Of a stretch of DNA of 64,000 nt, positions 34,497 through 48,400 are shown one piece after another. The notes below the pieces were generated by a model that made no database searches, had not been told where the DNA came from, and saw only the letters and a list, made by a program, of their open reading frames with translations. This DNA is from Tanypteryx hageni. Its lineage: Eukaryota > Arthropoda > Insecta > Odonata > Petaluridae. Where the stretch lies: positions 98,372,207-98,436,206 of the forward strand of contig CM054116.1 in assembly GCA_028673005.1 (NCBI GenBank), in the 5' to 3' direction. The translations under genes and the position numbers were made by a program. Each line of letters begins with the position of its first letter. Within the stretch, counting starts at the first letter, position 1.

Positions 34497-37400
34497 ATGA
34501 ATGTTTCGAAAGATAATTCGGCCGAGAACGTCCAGTTTTCTCTGTTACCTTACGACTTTTTCAAAGAAAATTCTGAATATGACATGACTTACACTGGTGG
34601 TGCATATCCATGGGACTTTTGGCTTTCCGAAGTGGAACGCCTGAGAAGTTTTGAATGTTGGCAAACTAGGATAACGTGAGTAGCATGTATATTTTTGCCT
34701 ATATGGAATTATTTATAATTTGCTTGTCAGGTTTACGCAGCGAATTAATACATATAAGGTATGCTTGAGGCTCCGGACCAACACTTTAAGAATTGTTTTT
34801 TATGATAGCTAAATGTTTATGAAATTTTTATTTTACTGAAGCTGTACTTGCTCGGACTTAAAGTTATAATTACAGAATTCCTTTATTGACATTTAGTTTT
34901 AAACTTTATACTTTAAGATACTTGATTATGCAGACCTTGATTATAGTATTGTAAATCATGTATGAAATTTGATAAAACTTAGTTACGTATTTTTGAGTTG
35001 AGAGTAACCTCAGCTTACTTATCAATCTCAATTTTGGCTTAAATGGATGAGGTGGGAGTATTATTCTGCCTCTCTCCCTCGATTTTTGTTACACATTATT
35101 TTCATAAGATTATCTTCCATTAGAGATAAAATTCGTTCAAATGAATTGAAGAAAATGGAGACGGCGAAATCAGGTGATTTGGCCGTAATTTTGTTGCCCT
35201 CAGGCTTGGCTGCGAGAGTTAAGGTTTTAACTGAGGCGTCGAAAGATTAGTGAGTATTCATTTTAATTTGTGTATTTACTTCTTAAATTTTTTTCTTTAA
35301 TTAATATGCTCACTTTGTACTGATCTAGCAGTTTTGGGGCTTACAATATCTCTGTATTAGATGTTGACTCAGGAAAAATGATGACCTTATATGTGGAGAA
35401 TTTATATTTTCTGGATGAAGAGCTTTTGGAAAAGAAACCTTTTTCAGTCAACTGTTGCTTAAACATTGTAAGTTTGCATTTTACAATTTTCTAATTTATC
35501 AAATTTCATAAGCAGAATAAACCTGGTTGAAGTTAATATTTGAATTCCCATGTCAGTGGCATGTACAAGGTCACATTTTTAACTTCAAATAATTTTCACT
35601 GTCCCTTATCTTGTACAATCTCATTTTTCATAAATGCAAATACATGATTTGTGAGATAAAAAATACTTATAGATGCTTTACAGTTTGCATTGTTAAAATT
35701 TAATAGATGTAAGAAAACTGGAGAGATGCTTTCGGTGCTGATATTGTAATCCATAATTTGAGTTCTTGATACTTGAAGTAATTGTCAAGCTTATTAGTTA
35801 CTAACTATCCATATCATGTTTGTAGATGTTATTTTGATATTTTTGCTCCATTTTCCAATGGAAAATGCACTTTATATTTTTCCTAAAACATATTCCTGTT
35901 TTACCTAAAGTTTTATTTTATTTTGTTTAATTTAATTTTGTTTCCTTTCATTTTTTCTTATTCATTGGCTTAAGCAACAATATTTTTATATAAAAACTTT
36001 GTTGTCATTATTGTTGTTATTGGCAATATTTCATAGTAAATGGATTAAAAATGTTCATTTCCACCTGTTTTATTATGAATCTTTAGACCGAACAGGTTTG
36101 ATATAAGACATTTGCAACTGCAGCACCACCTGTGTCAGAAAAATTAAATACTGTGGTGCACACTTGTTTATATGTTGCCCCAACCCTTTGTTCTTTGTTT
36201 AATTTGTACTATTCTTTCTATTATAAAGGGGACTGCCGCCCCCTTAAACTCCTGCCTTCTTTAACCCTTGGATATGGGGTAGCATGGGTATCTTATATCA
36301 AATCTAAGCCTTCATCATGCGGGGACATGTGAAAAGCATTGTTTATGCTACAAAGCAAAATTCTTTGGCAGAATATAAAAATTGAATTCAAAAAGCTATT
36401 ACAATCGTCATCCAGGAGCATCCTGAGAATGTGCTCCAATTACTGCATTCAAGATGTTGGATATGTAAAAAGTTTAAAGAGATTCGATTTTTACATTCTG
36501 CCAAAGAATTTTGCTCCAGAAAAGAATACTGTAAACAATATGGGATGAGAAATCTCCTTAATATAAGGACACAAGTACATCAGTGGAGACTGTGAATCGA
36601 ATACACCTTATAAGGATGCAAGTAGAACTCAACTTACTGGATAGTTTGTTGATATGAGTATCACATCTTAAATGAGTATCAAGGTAGATACAGAGAAATT
36701 TTGTGCAGTTAACTTGAGGGATTGGTTTACAATTCACATAAGCTAATAGGTCTTTACATGGTTTGTTTTGTTTGACTCCCAATGCGGCCCTCCGAAGCAT
36801 TCACAACTGAAAATGTGGCCCGCCATGCAGAAAAGGTTGCCGACCCCTGGTCTAGAGCAGCAAGTATAGTATTGATTATTTCATAGGAGGCAGTTGTCAT
36901 TGACTTGTTTTGCCAGAAGCCATTTTGGCAGGAAGCTAAAAGTTTGAAAGATTCGAGATAAGAAATTAAGTGTTTGTAAAACACTTTCTCAAAAATTTTA
37001 GCCAACTGATTTTGCATTGAAATAGGTCAATAAGAGTTTATATCTTGAGCACTTCCTTTTTTTTCTTATATAATGGGACGACTTTAAACTTTTTAAATAT
37101 TGAAGGAAAAACCCCTAACTGCAGAGAATCATGTATAAGAAACAAGAGGTGCTTTGAGTGATTTGAAACAGTGAGAAATAAGAAATTTGGGTATTTCATC
37201 AATACCAGGACTAAATTTTGCACCTAAATTATGTATGATATGTTTAAGTTCAGTTTCAAGGCAAGGTGTGAGATATAAAGACTTAGAAAAGTTTGGAATA
37301 TTTAGATAATATGCTGGATCTAAAGGTTGTGGACATGAGTGTAGATGAGTAAAATGATCATTAAAAGTAGAAGCTAATAGAGATAAGTCAGAAATAATGG

Positions 37401-40400
37401 TACCTTAATTTTAAGTGAGGAGTTGTTTGGACTGTGAAGTTTAGAGTTTTTAATAATTTTCCAGATTTCTTGAGATTTATTTTTGGAGTTAAGTAGTCGT
37501 TGTTTATTATATGACCTTTTTGTGGTATTAAGTAGATGACGGTAATGCCTTTTTAAGGAATTGTAATCAGCTTTTAGTACATTGTTAACACTAGATTTAC
37601 AAAAGATGGCTAAATCCTTGAGGTATGAAGAGAGCAATCGAATTTTGTTAGTGACCCAGGTTTTGTTCTGCTACTTTTAATGACTTTCTTTTTTACAACT
37701 GGAAAAGCAATATTAAAAAAATAAAGAAATTTGTTATAAAAAAGGCTGAATCTGTTGTCAAAGTCACCTGCAGAGTATACATCAAGCCATTTTTCAGCTT
37801 CAAGTAAAGATGAGAAATGAAGAATTTTGGACTCAGAGAAGGATCTGTAATGATATGTAAGTACTGGGGGGACAGACTGAATATAAAAAGAGGATAAGAT
37901 GGGGAAGTGGTCTGAGATGTCTGACTTAATTACTGTAGTAATTATCTGATTGGAATCAAAATTAGAAATTATATTATCAAAAAGTAATTTAATATGTGAA
38001 AAACAGTTGATTGAAGTGATAACTATGGAATGACAGTTGATTGAGGCATCCCTGTATATATGACTAAAATTTGAGTGAAAATTGTTTCAATTAAGCCGCA
38101 ATGGAGTTTGCATTAAAAAAAAATACTTTTCTTGAAGCTTGTACCTAATTGAAGTTTTGTTTTGCTCAGGATCATAGCGTCAACAATGACAAATTCCTAC
38201 AAAATGTGAATAAAGGGCCTCTCAAAGTTGTGTTCAAGAGAGTAACTTTATCAACTCCTCCTAAATACATAGTGGATATATACATAAAAGGAAAACAATG
38301 CCATATTAATCTAGCAGATATTCTAAATACAAACTCCACAAAACAAGAGAAAAGTGTTTCTATGGATAGGAGAAATGAAGACAAAGGTATGTAAATTTTT
38401 ATAACTTTGTAGTTTTATTTGAGTAAATATATGAGTACATTTTATCGCCATTTATATAGGTTTCTTATGTTGTTATAATTGCATCAATTTAAATCAATAC
38501 CCTTTTTGCTTAAGTTTCTTATCTTATGAGATTGAACCAGTGGTGTCATAATACTGCTACAAGTAGTTTTCAGTGTAACTTTAAACTATACTCCTAGAGT
38601 GTAGCTATTGTATAGTGTGTTCATCTTCTCTATCAAGTTTTGTTAACTCCTTACGTAGGGTAACCATATTGACATGTAACACATAGTTGTCTGAATGATG
38701 AGAGGAGCCTTGGAAAAAATTGTATTCTTATGTGAGGAAAGTGAATCGAGTTGTGCTTCCTTTTGTACATATACTAGATATCTCTGCCACTTAGAATGCT
38801 TCTTTTCAACACTGTGTTAGTGATATTCTTACTGAATTTTGTTTTCATGTGATCTAATTTGCTCTCCATAAAATATTTAGTAGTCCTGTTTCAATTTTTT
38901 CTCTTCATCTTTTTATTCTACAGCAGTAGCTTTCAGGTATCAGAACTGCAAACTGGGAAATGAGAGTAAAATCTCTGATGAAACAGAAGTTATCACTGAC
39001 GTTCAAGTATGTCATGTTGATTCGTTATCAAAATTTTACATTTGGGAATCTCTGGAATCAATAAAGGAGCTTAAAAGGCAAGTGTAATTGCATATATGTA
39101 TTCCATAATTTGTCTCTTTTTCATCCTTCTCAGGTGCTTGTTTCTTCCTTATTTCAATAGCTTTACTATTTGATTTTAAAATGCTTTATTTTTTACACAC
39201 CGATTGCTGCATGTCATATTTTTCAGCATATAAGGTGCTCTAAAATTTTGAAAACATTTCTTTGTCTTTTCCTCCTATTCATGGAATCCTAAAAAGTTTT
39301 AACTTCCTATTATTACTATCATCATATTATTTCCATATATGCTGCAAAAAATCCAGTCGAAAGCAGAGATATTTTGTTTAAATCCTAGCAGTACTTTTAA
39401 AATAAACTTATTATGGGCTTGAAGGTACGTTGGTTGCAAAAGGTCTAAATCACAGTGTTTTTTATTATTAATTTTCCTTAATTTTTTAATGGTGATGATG
39501 CTATACTTTTAGCTATTCACTTAATAGTAAGAAAATATTTGTTTCATTTTTCAAATTAAAGTAAGCTATGAAATCAATCTGAAGCAGAGAATGTCACAAT
39601 ATTAACCCATCTGTATTATTAACCATATCTGAGACGGCTTTAGTAAAAGTGTCCAGCATATAACTAGCTGTCTAGCACAGCACCCCGATTTAGCACACCA
39701 TCTATATAGCGCCACCCCTGTATACTGCCCATTAATCGTTGTGAACAGAATTTCCTCTTTATAAATACATAGAGCATGGATGGCCAATGTTTTTTTAAGA
39801 CGGGCCAACAAAATGGCGCAATTTTTTTGGTGGGCCACTATCCTTAACATCCGGTTTAAATTGTTAGCTAAAGATAATTTCAATTATGCCAAAAATAAAC
39901 AGGAATGTTAAAAACAATAAAAAACTTAAACATTTATTTAAGTGACATTTGAAATATTTATTAAAAAAGAAAAATATTGATATAAATATCTTAATGTGAT
40001 TTTCAAATTTGCTTTTCAATTAACAATTTCTCAACATTAGGATTGTTTTTCAAAGTCAGTAAAAGAAACAGACTGCTCACATGAGTGTCTGTTAAGATAG
40101 ATCTGTATTTGTTTTTAACCAGTCTTCTGGGGATTTAATTTTGCCTAGACGCACAGCTGGTGGGAACTTTTTCTTTGATTGAGGAGGTTTTTAAATTCAT
40201 GACTATAATTAAGGGTTTTACTAGATATTTATTAATATATTGAAATAAATAATAATTACCGATGAATTGCATGTCAAAATTATAAACATTATGGAAAAAT
40301 AATTTTTCTTTATAAATTACCAAAAATATCTGGATGAAATATTCTAGTCATGCTGCCACCACCACGCCACCTACCGACGACTATTGTTAACATTTAATGC

Positions 40401-42379
40401 TTAGTTACTTCTTAGTAACGCTCCTTTTTCTTTCCTTAATTGTTGGAGCTTTGTGGCTATGTCCAATTTCAGTAGGCTATAGTTTTAGTTTATTTCTGTT
40501 CTTTGTAAAGTCTAAAATTTTCTCGCAGTTTCTTCAAATATTTATTATTATGTAACCTAATTGGAATTTTTAAAAATATTACAGATATGGAGAAAGCCAT
40601 GTGGTGGCCACATCAGATTTTTACATTTATCAAATATTAAAGCAAATATTTCAAAATAACGGAAAAGTGACAAGAGTAAACACCCACTTCCGGTTTACCG
40701 ATTTTTACCAAAAACTAATCAGTTTTTCTGACTTTTATAAAAATGTTAAATATAAAATTTCACGTTGACCTGATTAATAGTTTTTGAGTTAGAGCACCCA
40801 CAAAAAAGCTATCACACACACACAGACATCGAGAAAATGGTCAACACGTGTTCAGGGGACCTCAAAATGTGTATTTCCGTTGAAATCTCAAAGTCGATTT
40901 TTTTCATGAATACAATACTTTCCCCTATACTATGTATATGGAGAAAGTAAAAATGGTATATGGCTGGGTTTAGTGATTTCTGAAAATGTAATTAAAATTT
41001 TTATAAAAAGATATTGAGAAAAGAGTCATCTGTATCACAAATGAAAGAATGTAATTAGTCTTCAGGAGAACCCAATTCAGGAATTTCAGATTTAAGAATT
41101 GAGGTTGAGATCATAAAAAGGATGAGGCTGATTTATTTAAATGATCAAGTGCTGGTTAGGTGAAGATTAAATAGTGTAAACATTTTATTTCAGTCTAATG
41201 ATTGAACTGAAGTCATTCTACAAGTCAACGGCTGTGAAAGTGCCAGATGTTTTCATTGAATCTTTGTCAAGTGGATATACCTGTGCAGTCTTTGATGCTG
41301 AGGAGTCAATTTGGTACAGAGCTAAAGTACTGCGTCATTCCAAAGTGTGTATATTTGTATAAGTTTTGGTGCTATCTTGCTCTTCATGGTAGTCAAATAA
41401 CTATACTTGTAAATATACTAGCAATGCTTTTTCTTATAGACCTCCGACTTCAAAGGGTTGATTCAGAGTCATTATGAAGTCCTTTTAGTGGATTTTGGAA
41501 ACAGAATTGAAGTTCCTGTTTCATTGATGAAGCCCCTCAATCCAAAGTTTTTCGAATATCCAGTTTTTGCTAAACGCTGCCATCTTTTTGGTGTAAGTTA
41601 TTATTCTTTTGTTTTACTATACCATATTTACTTGAACATATGTAACCAATGGGCTTATGCTTGTAGTGTTCTTTTTAACTTTTTGGGAATATCTCAGTTT
41701 ATTATTTTCCTTACTTTTGACTTGAAATTGGGTTGTATTTGTACTTATTCATAGTCTCTAATTTTTAGTAATAATCTTTATTTTTGATCCAGCTTAAACC
41801 AACGCCTGATTTAGCATCTCCTGATGGTCTTGACTTTAGTAAAGATGTGATTGAAATTTTTGATATGTTCTTGGATTCCGGGAAACTGACACTAATTGAA
41901 GCATCAACTAGACCAGATGACCCTCCGTAAGCTGAGATTTTTGTTTTTAAACATTCAGTTTCAGATAATCATTCAATATTTTATGAATTAATGTTATTCA
42001 GTATTAGTAGAGTAAAGAATTGTCTAAATAATTCAGTTGAAATTTACATATTAAGAATTGTATTATATTTTGTAATAATATTTAAAAATCAAATTGTTCA
42101 AATTAGCAAATGATGGAGAGCGGGGATGCCAATGTTATCAGGCATTAGTGCATTGAAAATTAAGGTTTTTTGTCAACTTTCAAAGAAATTTTATTGTATA
42201 CCAATGCTGGGAAACATTCTACTCTGATTGCAACTAGTCTTTTTTGCATATGTGCTTATGTTTATAGGTACCACATTAAAAGCCCATTATAGTGCTGCTT
42301 GTTATTACATCTAATCCCATCTAATGCAGGGTAAACCATGTCCCCCGAAATTATATATAAGTTTCTAGAAAATATTATG

Positions 42380-42419
<40 letters not shown>

Positions 42420-45400
42420 GCATACATATGTAGTAACTCATGTATGGAAAGGAGTGTGTTATTACATATTTATTAATATTGTTAATAAAAGATGTATTCA
42501 TTGTTCAACAGCCAGGCAGTGCAATTCTTCTTTTTACCACGGTTAAGCCCATAACACGTATGTAAACATATTCTCTGAAACCTCCGTTATAACAGGCTTT
42601 CACTGTAATAACATTCCTAACCCACTCCCTTCAAAAGTATCTTGTATAGCATTTTTATGATTAACCGCTTCCCTGACGATTTTTTTTACAATATAGGATC
42701 TAAAAAAAGTCATATTTTTTATTGCCATTTCGAAAAAATCGTAATGATACAATTACAATTACTTGAACTTGATTCATATTTAAAAGTTGCATTTCTTTGG
42801 TGCAAACTACAAAATTAAGAAAAACTTATGTATAAAACGTATTTATATACAACATAAAACATTTCTATGCAATAAAAAATACATATATATGGTGTAAATT
42901 ATATATACACTTACGTAATAAGCATGAAACAATAAAATAATAAACAATAAAAAATAACTAATAATAGGTAAAAAAGTACTAAATATTAAGCATAACTAAT
43001 TCACATATGTAACAAATAAACTGAATACAAAATATACAACATTCATATATTTGAATGTGAATGATAAATTCTAAAATACGGCACCACGCATAACGGAACA
43101 TTATGCGTCGCACAGTAGAAATGGCTCTCTTTCCTTATCCGCTTTCCCCGGGCGTCTCGCTTTCGTCCACACAATGCACACTGATTCGTGGGATTCTTCT
43201 TTTCAGTAGTAGTAACAAGGTAACAGAATATAACAACAAAAACAAGAGAAAAATAAAAATGCTACGGAGCACAAACGGAAGGAAAACTGCTAGACATATT
43301 CACTCGAAAGCTGTACGAATAACTGACCCGAAACTCCTTCCAAGACTTTCGGGATTCTACCGTGTGTTGTTCTAGTGACGCGGTAGAATCCCGAAAGTCT
43401 TGGAAGGAGTACGAAAACACCGCGGAAGCCTTCGTATTAATTTGAACCGAAACTGTCTTCAAAAGGCCGAACCTAAAGGGTGCATACTTATCTCGAGGGG
43501 CATCACCAAGTAGGGGAGGCAAAGGACCTTCCAGGAACTGAGGAACGAAAGAGTGGGTGGGCAAAATTCTCTCAGGGCAAATGACCTAGCAATGGAAAGA
43601 AAGGGTGGGTGGGGAAAACCCTCTCAGAGCGAATGACCTAGCAATGGAAAGTGTCCTTGGTAGGGTAAAGAACATCTGGAGTAGCAATTGAAGCAACTGG
43701 GTTGTAAAGAGAAATTTCGGCATCAGCGGTGCAAATGACCGCGTGAGTTCAGTACTCCGATATTTCGAAGAACCTGCTTCGAGAAACCCTCCGAGAAATC
43801 TAATGTCTCTCTGAGTGACCTCTAACGGTCAGAACGTAAACTACTATGAAGGATCGAAAAAACTTGGTTGCGTTTCTAAAGGAAAGGAAAAAATACAGCA
43901 GCCCGAGTATACTCGGGCTTGTCAGAATTTGACCCTCGCCTCGATCCGAGTATACTCGGGGTAATCAGGGAAGCGGTTAAGTCACCCTAAAATTTCTGTA
44001 AACTTAAAGTGACCAGATTTCAGATCAGCCAATGTGGAACAAAATCAATTTCAGGTTAATCAGTGCTGGACAAAACCCTTGCAGATTAGTTATTGCAGGA
44101 TTAAAAAAAACTTTTTAAAGGAAAATTTACTAGTCCATTTACAAAGAGTATATAATTTTTCAGGAAATAATAGTCACTACCATGGGTGTCCTGCTGGGAG
44201 CAAGGGGGTAGGCAAGCTCGCACTCTTTCCAGAGGGGGGAGGGGCATGGGGATAGGCAAGCCCCCAGAGTTGGGTTTGGCAGGCTTAATATTTTAGTAGT
44301 TTGTTTCAAGCATATTGCAGGGAGTACCTACCTGCTTGCCTAACCTCAGAAAAATGACCACGTCAATCCCCTGACCTAACCAGACGTCAATGGCCCTTGG
44401 CACAGGCCTGATCCAGAGGGGGGCAACTGCCCTCCCCCCACTCCAGCGGACACCCATGAATTTACACTTTGTTCCATTTCTCGCATACTACCACACCAGA
44501 AGAGAAAGAAACGAAGAATGAAACAAATCAAAACGTATGAATTACTTAGTGGAATTTGAGCATGGAATTTCACATTCTGATGCACTCACTCGACTAGCAC
44601 TCTACATGCCTCATGACTTGTGGCTATTTCCTGGCATTGTAACCAAAAATCTATATTCCATGGTTTAAGCATTTATCAAACAAAGTAACCAATCCACATT
44701 GTACATTAGCTACATTAATAGATGTGCTTATCATTGGTCATATAGAAAGTTCTGAAATTAAAATTCCAATAGGATTAAGAATGCAATGCATGTACATGGG
44801 ACATTTTCCGGGACACCTTACCATGCTGGACAGGAAGTCAGAATCCATGATTGTCCCATTCAGTCTGGGATGTCTGGTCACTTTAGTCATATCATATAGT
44901 TTACTGGTAGAAAGTTTGAATAATCGAGACATTTATTATCAGTATATCCAAAAGCAGAACAGTTTTGCATCCCCTAAAGTTTTTGGGGGACAGCGGGACT
45001 GCCCCACCGAAATCGGGACATCTGGTCACTTTATGTAAACCTCGTCAATGATTTGTGTCTCTTGTTTGGGTTTTTGAGCCAGTTACTTTGTCTAGCCTCA
45101 TTGAACTATACATATACAGTTATTTTCTCTTTCTCTCTCTTACCAGTTTTTGACCTTTCAAATAGCACATAATTTATTTTTAATGTATTAATCATCAATT
45201 GATGACCATGTTTGGTCCAAGTGAAAATACCATTGTAGAAAAGGAATTAAAGACAAGGAATTTAATGATGCTTGAAAGTTTACCAGGCTGGAATGAATTG
45301 TGTGAAATAATTCCAGCAGTGGTAGCATGGGAGAGGATTAAATTGAAGCTGCTTCTTGTGGTGCTAGGTGTTTTTTTAAACATCAAAAGAATGTGCATTT

Positions 45401-48400
45401 CAGGCTAACAGAACAATATCTTTGTATTTGTACAATGTCTGAGATGCTATGATAGTGCCTGTGTTGCATGCACAATTTATTAACATTGTTTTTGTATCCT
45501 CTCATACTCCTGTGTGAGAACCCTTGTCTGAGTTTATTACTGCACCTGCATTAGATGTTTATTCTTTATTAACTGCATGTTTAACCATTGCTAGGTAAAT
45601 CAAACTTACTGTTACGTGCACATATGTACCGATTTAATGTGTACTAATTTGAAAATTTTTATTGATGTTAATATTACCATTCTGTCAAGCTGCACATCAT
45701 GGTACAGTAAAACTCCTCAAAGGCGGAAAACTGTGAATGCAGGAAAAAAATTCCCCTGAACTGATTTATCATGTATCCTAAATTCCCATGTCTAACGCAT
45801 GTGTTATACAAGGTTTTTTGTAAAATTTTCGGAATTTCTTAGTGCACGTTATGTATAAGGAATGCCTCTTTTTAAGAAAAAATAAGGTACGAGATAATCT
45901 TAAAGTGAACAGACTATTCCATCTTGTACTCACTACATTTCTGCCATCTATCGAATTTCATTTACAAATGAATCAGTTAAACTTTCAATTGACGAATCTT
46001 CACTTTCATCTGATGAAGAGTCCCCATCAACACTTTGAGAATGAATTCCGGCAGTAGAAAGAAGGCATGTTGTTAACGATCTATACAAAGAAAAACTTGT
46101 TTTGACTATGAAAGAAATAAAACAGGAAAACAAATCAGTAGAATGATTTTTGTCATCAACCAGCAGAGCAGAGTCTATAGCCGTTGAAGTAGGTACCTTA
46201 AGTATATTTTTGGAGGAAACTTGCAAAATATAGTAGTGTGAATAAGCAAAATTTTGAACGATTCACTATTCAATTAATGTTGTGCATTATCCATGGGTGC
46301 GCATTATTCATGGGAATTTAGGGTTTTTTGAACTCACTAAGGTGGAAACTTGTGAGACATGGTTGGAAAATCAATTATGATTTTAATTAGGACATTTCAA
46401 TACATTTTAAACTTGTAAAAGTCAGAAGTAGAAAATGCATTGAGGTTGTCACTTGGTGTTATCTATATTACCATTAATAAGATTAAACACAAGTGGGTAA
46501 CATGAGTAAAATTTTTCAATATGTAATATTAATTTTGTGGATCTATATACAGTTAATGAAATGTCTACCCATGTTACGAGTGTCTAATTCTATCCCTGAT
46601 GGAAAGAGTAGTTCTCAAATTTAACTGCATAAATATTCATATAAGAATTTGACTTTTATATTCCTTTTATAATATATCTTTTCCTTTTACATTTAGAAAT
46701 TACAAGAATGACAGTTATTTTGCTGATTGTGATTGCTTTCTATGGCTGTGCATTTTAAACTAACTTCTTTGCTGCTCATGTACCTACAATGTGTTGGCCA
46801 AGTTATCTTTATTCATTTATTAATCTGGAAACAAAATACCTATGCTTATTTTTCTTATAGATTTCAGAAAATAACACAATATGTTCAACAAAATAATGCT
46901 CATATGTTTCCATTGCAATAAAAAATATAAGAAACTTACCATGAATGATTTTCTTAAGCATTAAACCATTTAATATGAGAATTTACTGATTTGAAGTAAT
47001 ATGTATTTTTTTAAATTTTGTATACAATTTGTATTTGACTCTTTACATATATATAAGGGGTTATTTGTTACAGACTATAAAATATTTACTGGTATGATTA
47101 ATAATAAACATGCATTATGTAAGCAAGTACATACATTAAAATAAAGAAATGTCTGATCTTAGGCGTATGTTAATAAATACCATGGCAACCAAAAAATATT
47201 TCACTTTAATCTAAATTATTTCCATAAAAAGGTAACTTGTGAATAGCAGAAAACCTGTGAAAGGCTGAAAGGCAGAAAAAATTATTGGTCCCTTGGGTTT
47301 CCGCCTTGGAGGAGTTTTACTGTCTAAGTAAATGATTTCTCTATTTTTTCAGAAATTTACAAAATTTGTAATTCACTTTAATTCCAAGTTAAATACAAAT
47401 GAAAATTTTCTTGTGAAGCTATTTTTTATGTCCAAGTCTTTTATAAGTATTTGGCAATACAAAATAAGCCTTAATTACATTAAGAATTCAGCTGAACCAA
47501 TACATGTTTATTGAATGGGAGCTTATGCAAAAATCAAAGGCAAATATTGTTTTATTCTGATTGATAAATAATTTTGACACTGACTTTCTTTCAGTGATTC
47601 TATACCTATTATTTTGGAGAGGCAATACAAAGGAAAAGATTATGTGATCAATTTGGAACTTCTTGCACAGAAGCTAGTCATTTCACCTGTGTTTGATCTT
47701 GATGTTTGCAATAAGATTCTGGAAAATTTTGATAATAAAAAAACTCAACAGTTCAGTATGTGCATTAAGCCTCCAAATGGTAAGAATTATTTTATTATTT
47801 CAAAACCTTTCTATATTTTAATTGTAGCTTTTTTGGATGAACATTGTTGCACAAGTTGTTGAGTTTTGGGAGTACTATAACATGAGGCAGTATGAACAGT
47901 TTTACAAAATTACTTTAATATATTTTAGTATTAAGGTGTAAACTGAATGTATGAATTGAGGAAAAGTTGTTTGATTTATGCAAGTTACAAAAACCCTTGC
48001 AGTGTTTAATGTATGAAGGCTTTCTTGGGCATATTTATTTGTATAAAGTATTGCATTCTGTTATATTTTAAGTATGTAAGTTGTGTCTGGTTATCAGTGG
48101 TGGTTTGATATACTATCTTCTTCATTTCTCCTCTGCTAAATATTTTGTTTGATTTTTTCATTTTCAGTTAAAGTACAATTGAATTTTTACTTCCTTTATT
48201 ACAGGAGATGAATGTATGTCAGTATCTACTGAACCATCTCAGCAGTATCAAGCTGGTAAGTACTTAAAATCCCACTTTAATTTATGAATAAGTTTTGAAA
48301 AATTATATGCTCTTTTTAAGAATACTAATCTTCAACTTTTAGAGATGAAAATTCTTGAAAACTAATACCTGGCGATCTACAAATGTATTGTAAAAATAAT

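Noticed and set aside
39082..41194. Conventional GT donor for Tudor-gene intron 5
   Set aside because: Using it makes the next exon stop within four codons, whereas the GC donor four bases earlier keeps the whole Tudor domain open.
45842..46226. Reading frames inside the Tigger-like element as a host gene
   Set aside because: They are short, out of frame with any neighbouring exon, and bounded by transposon ends.
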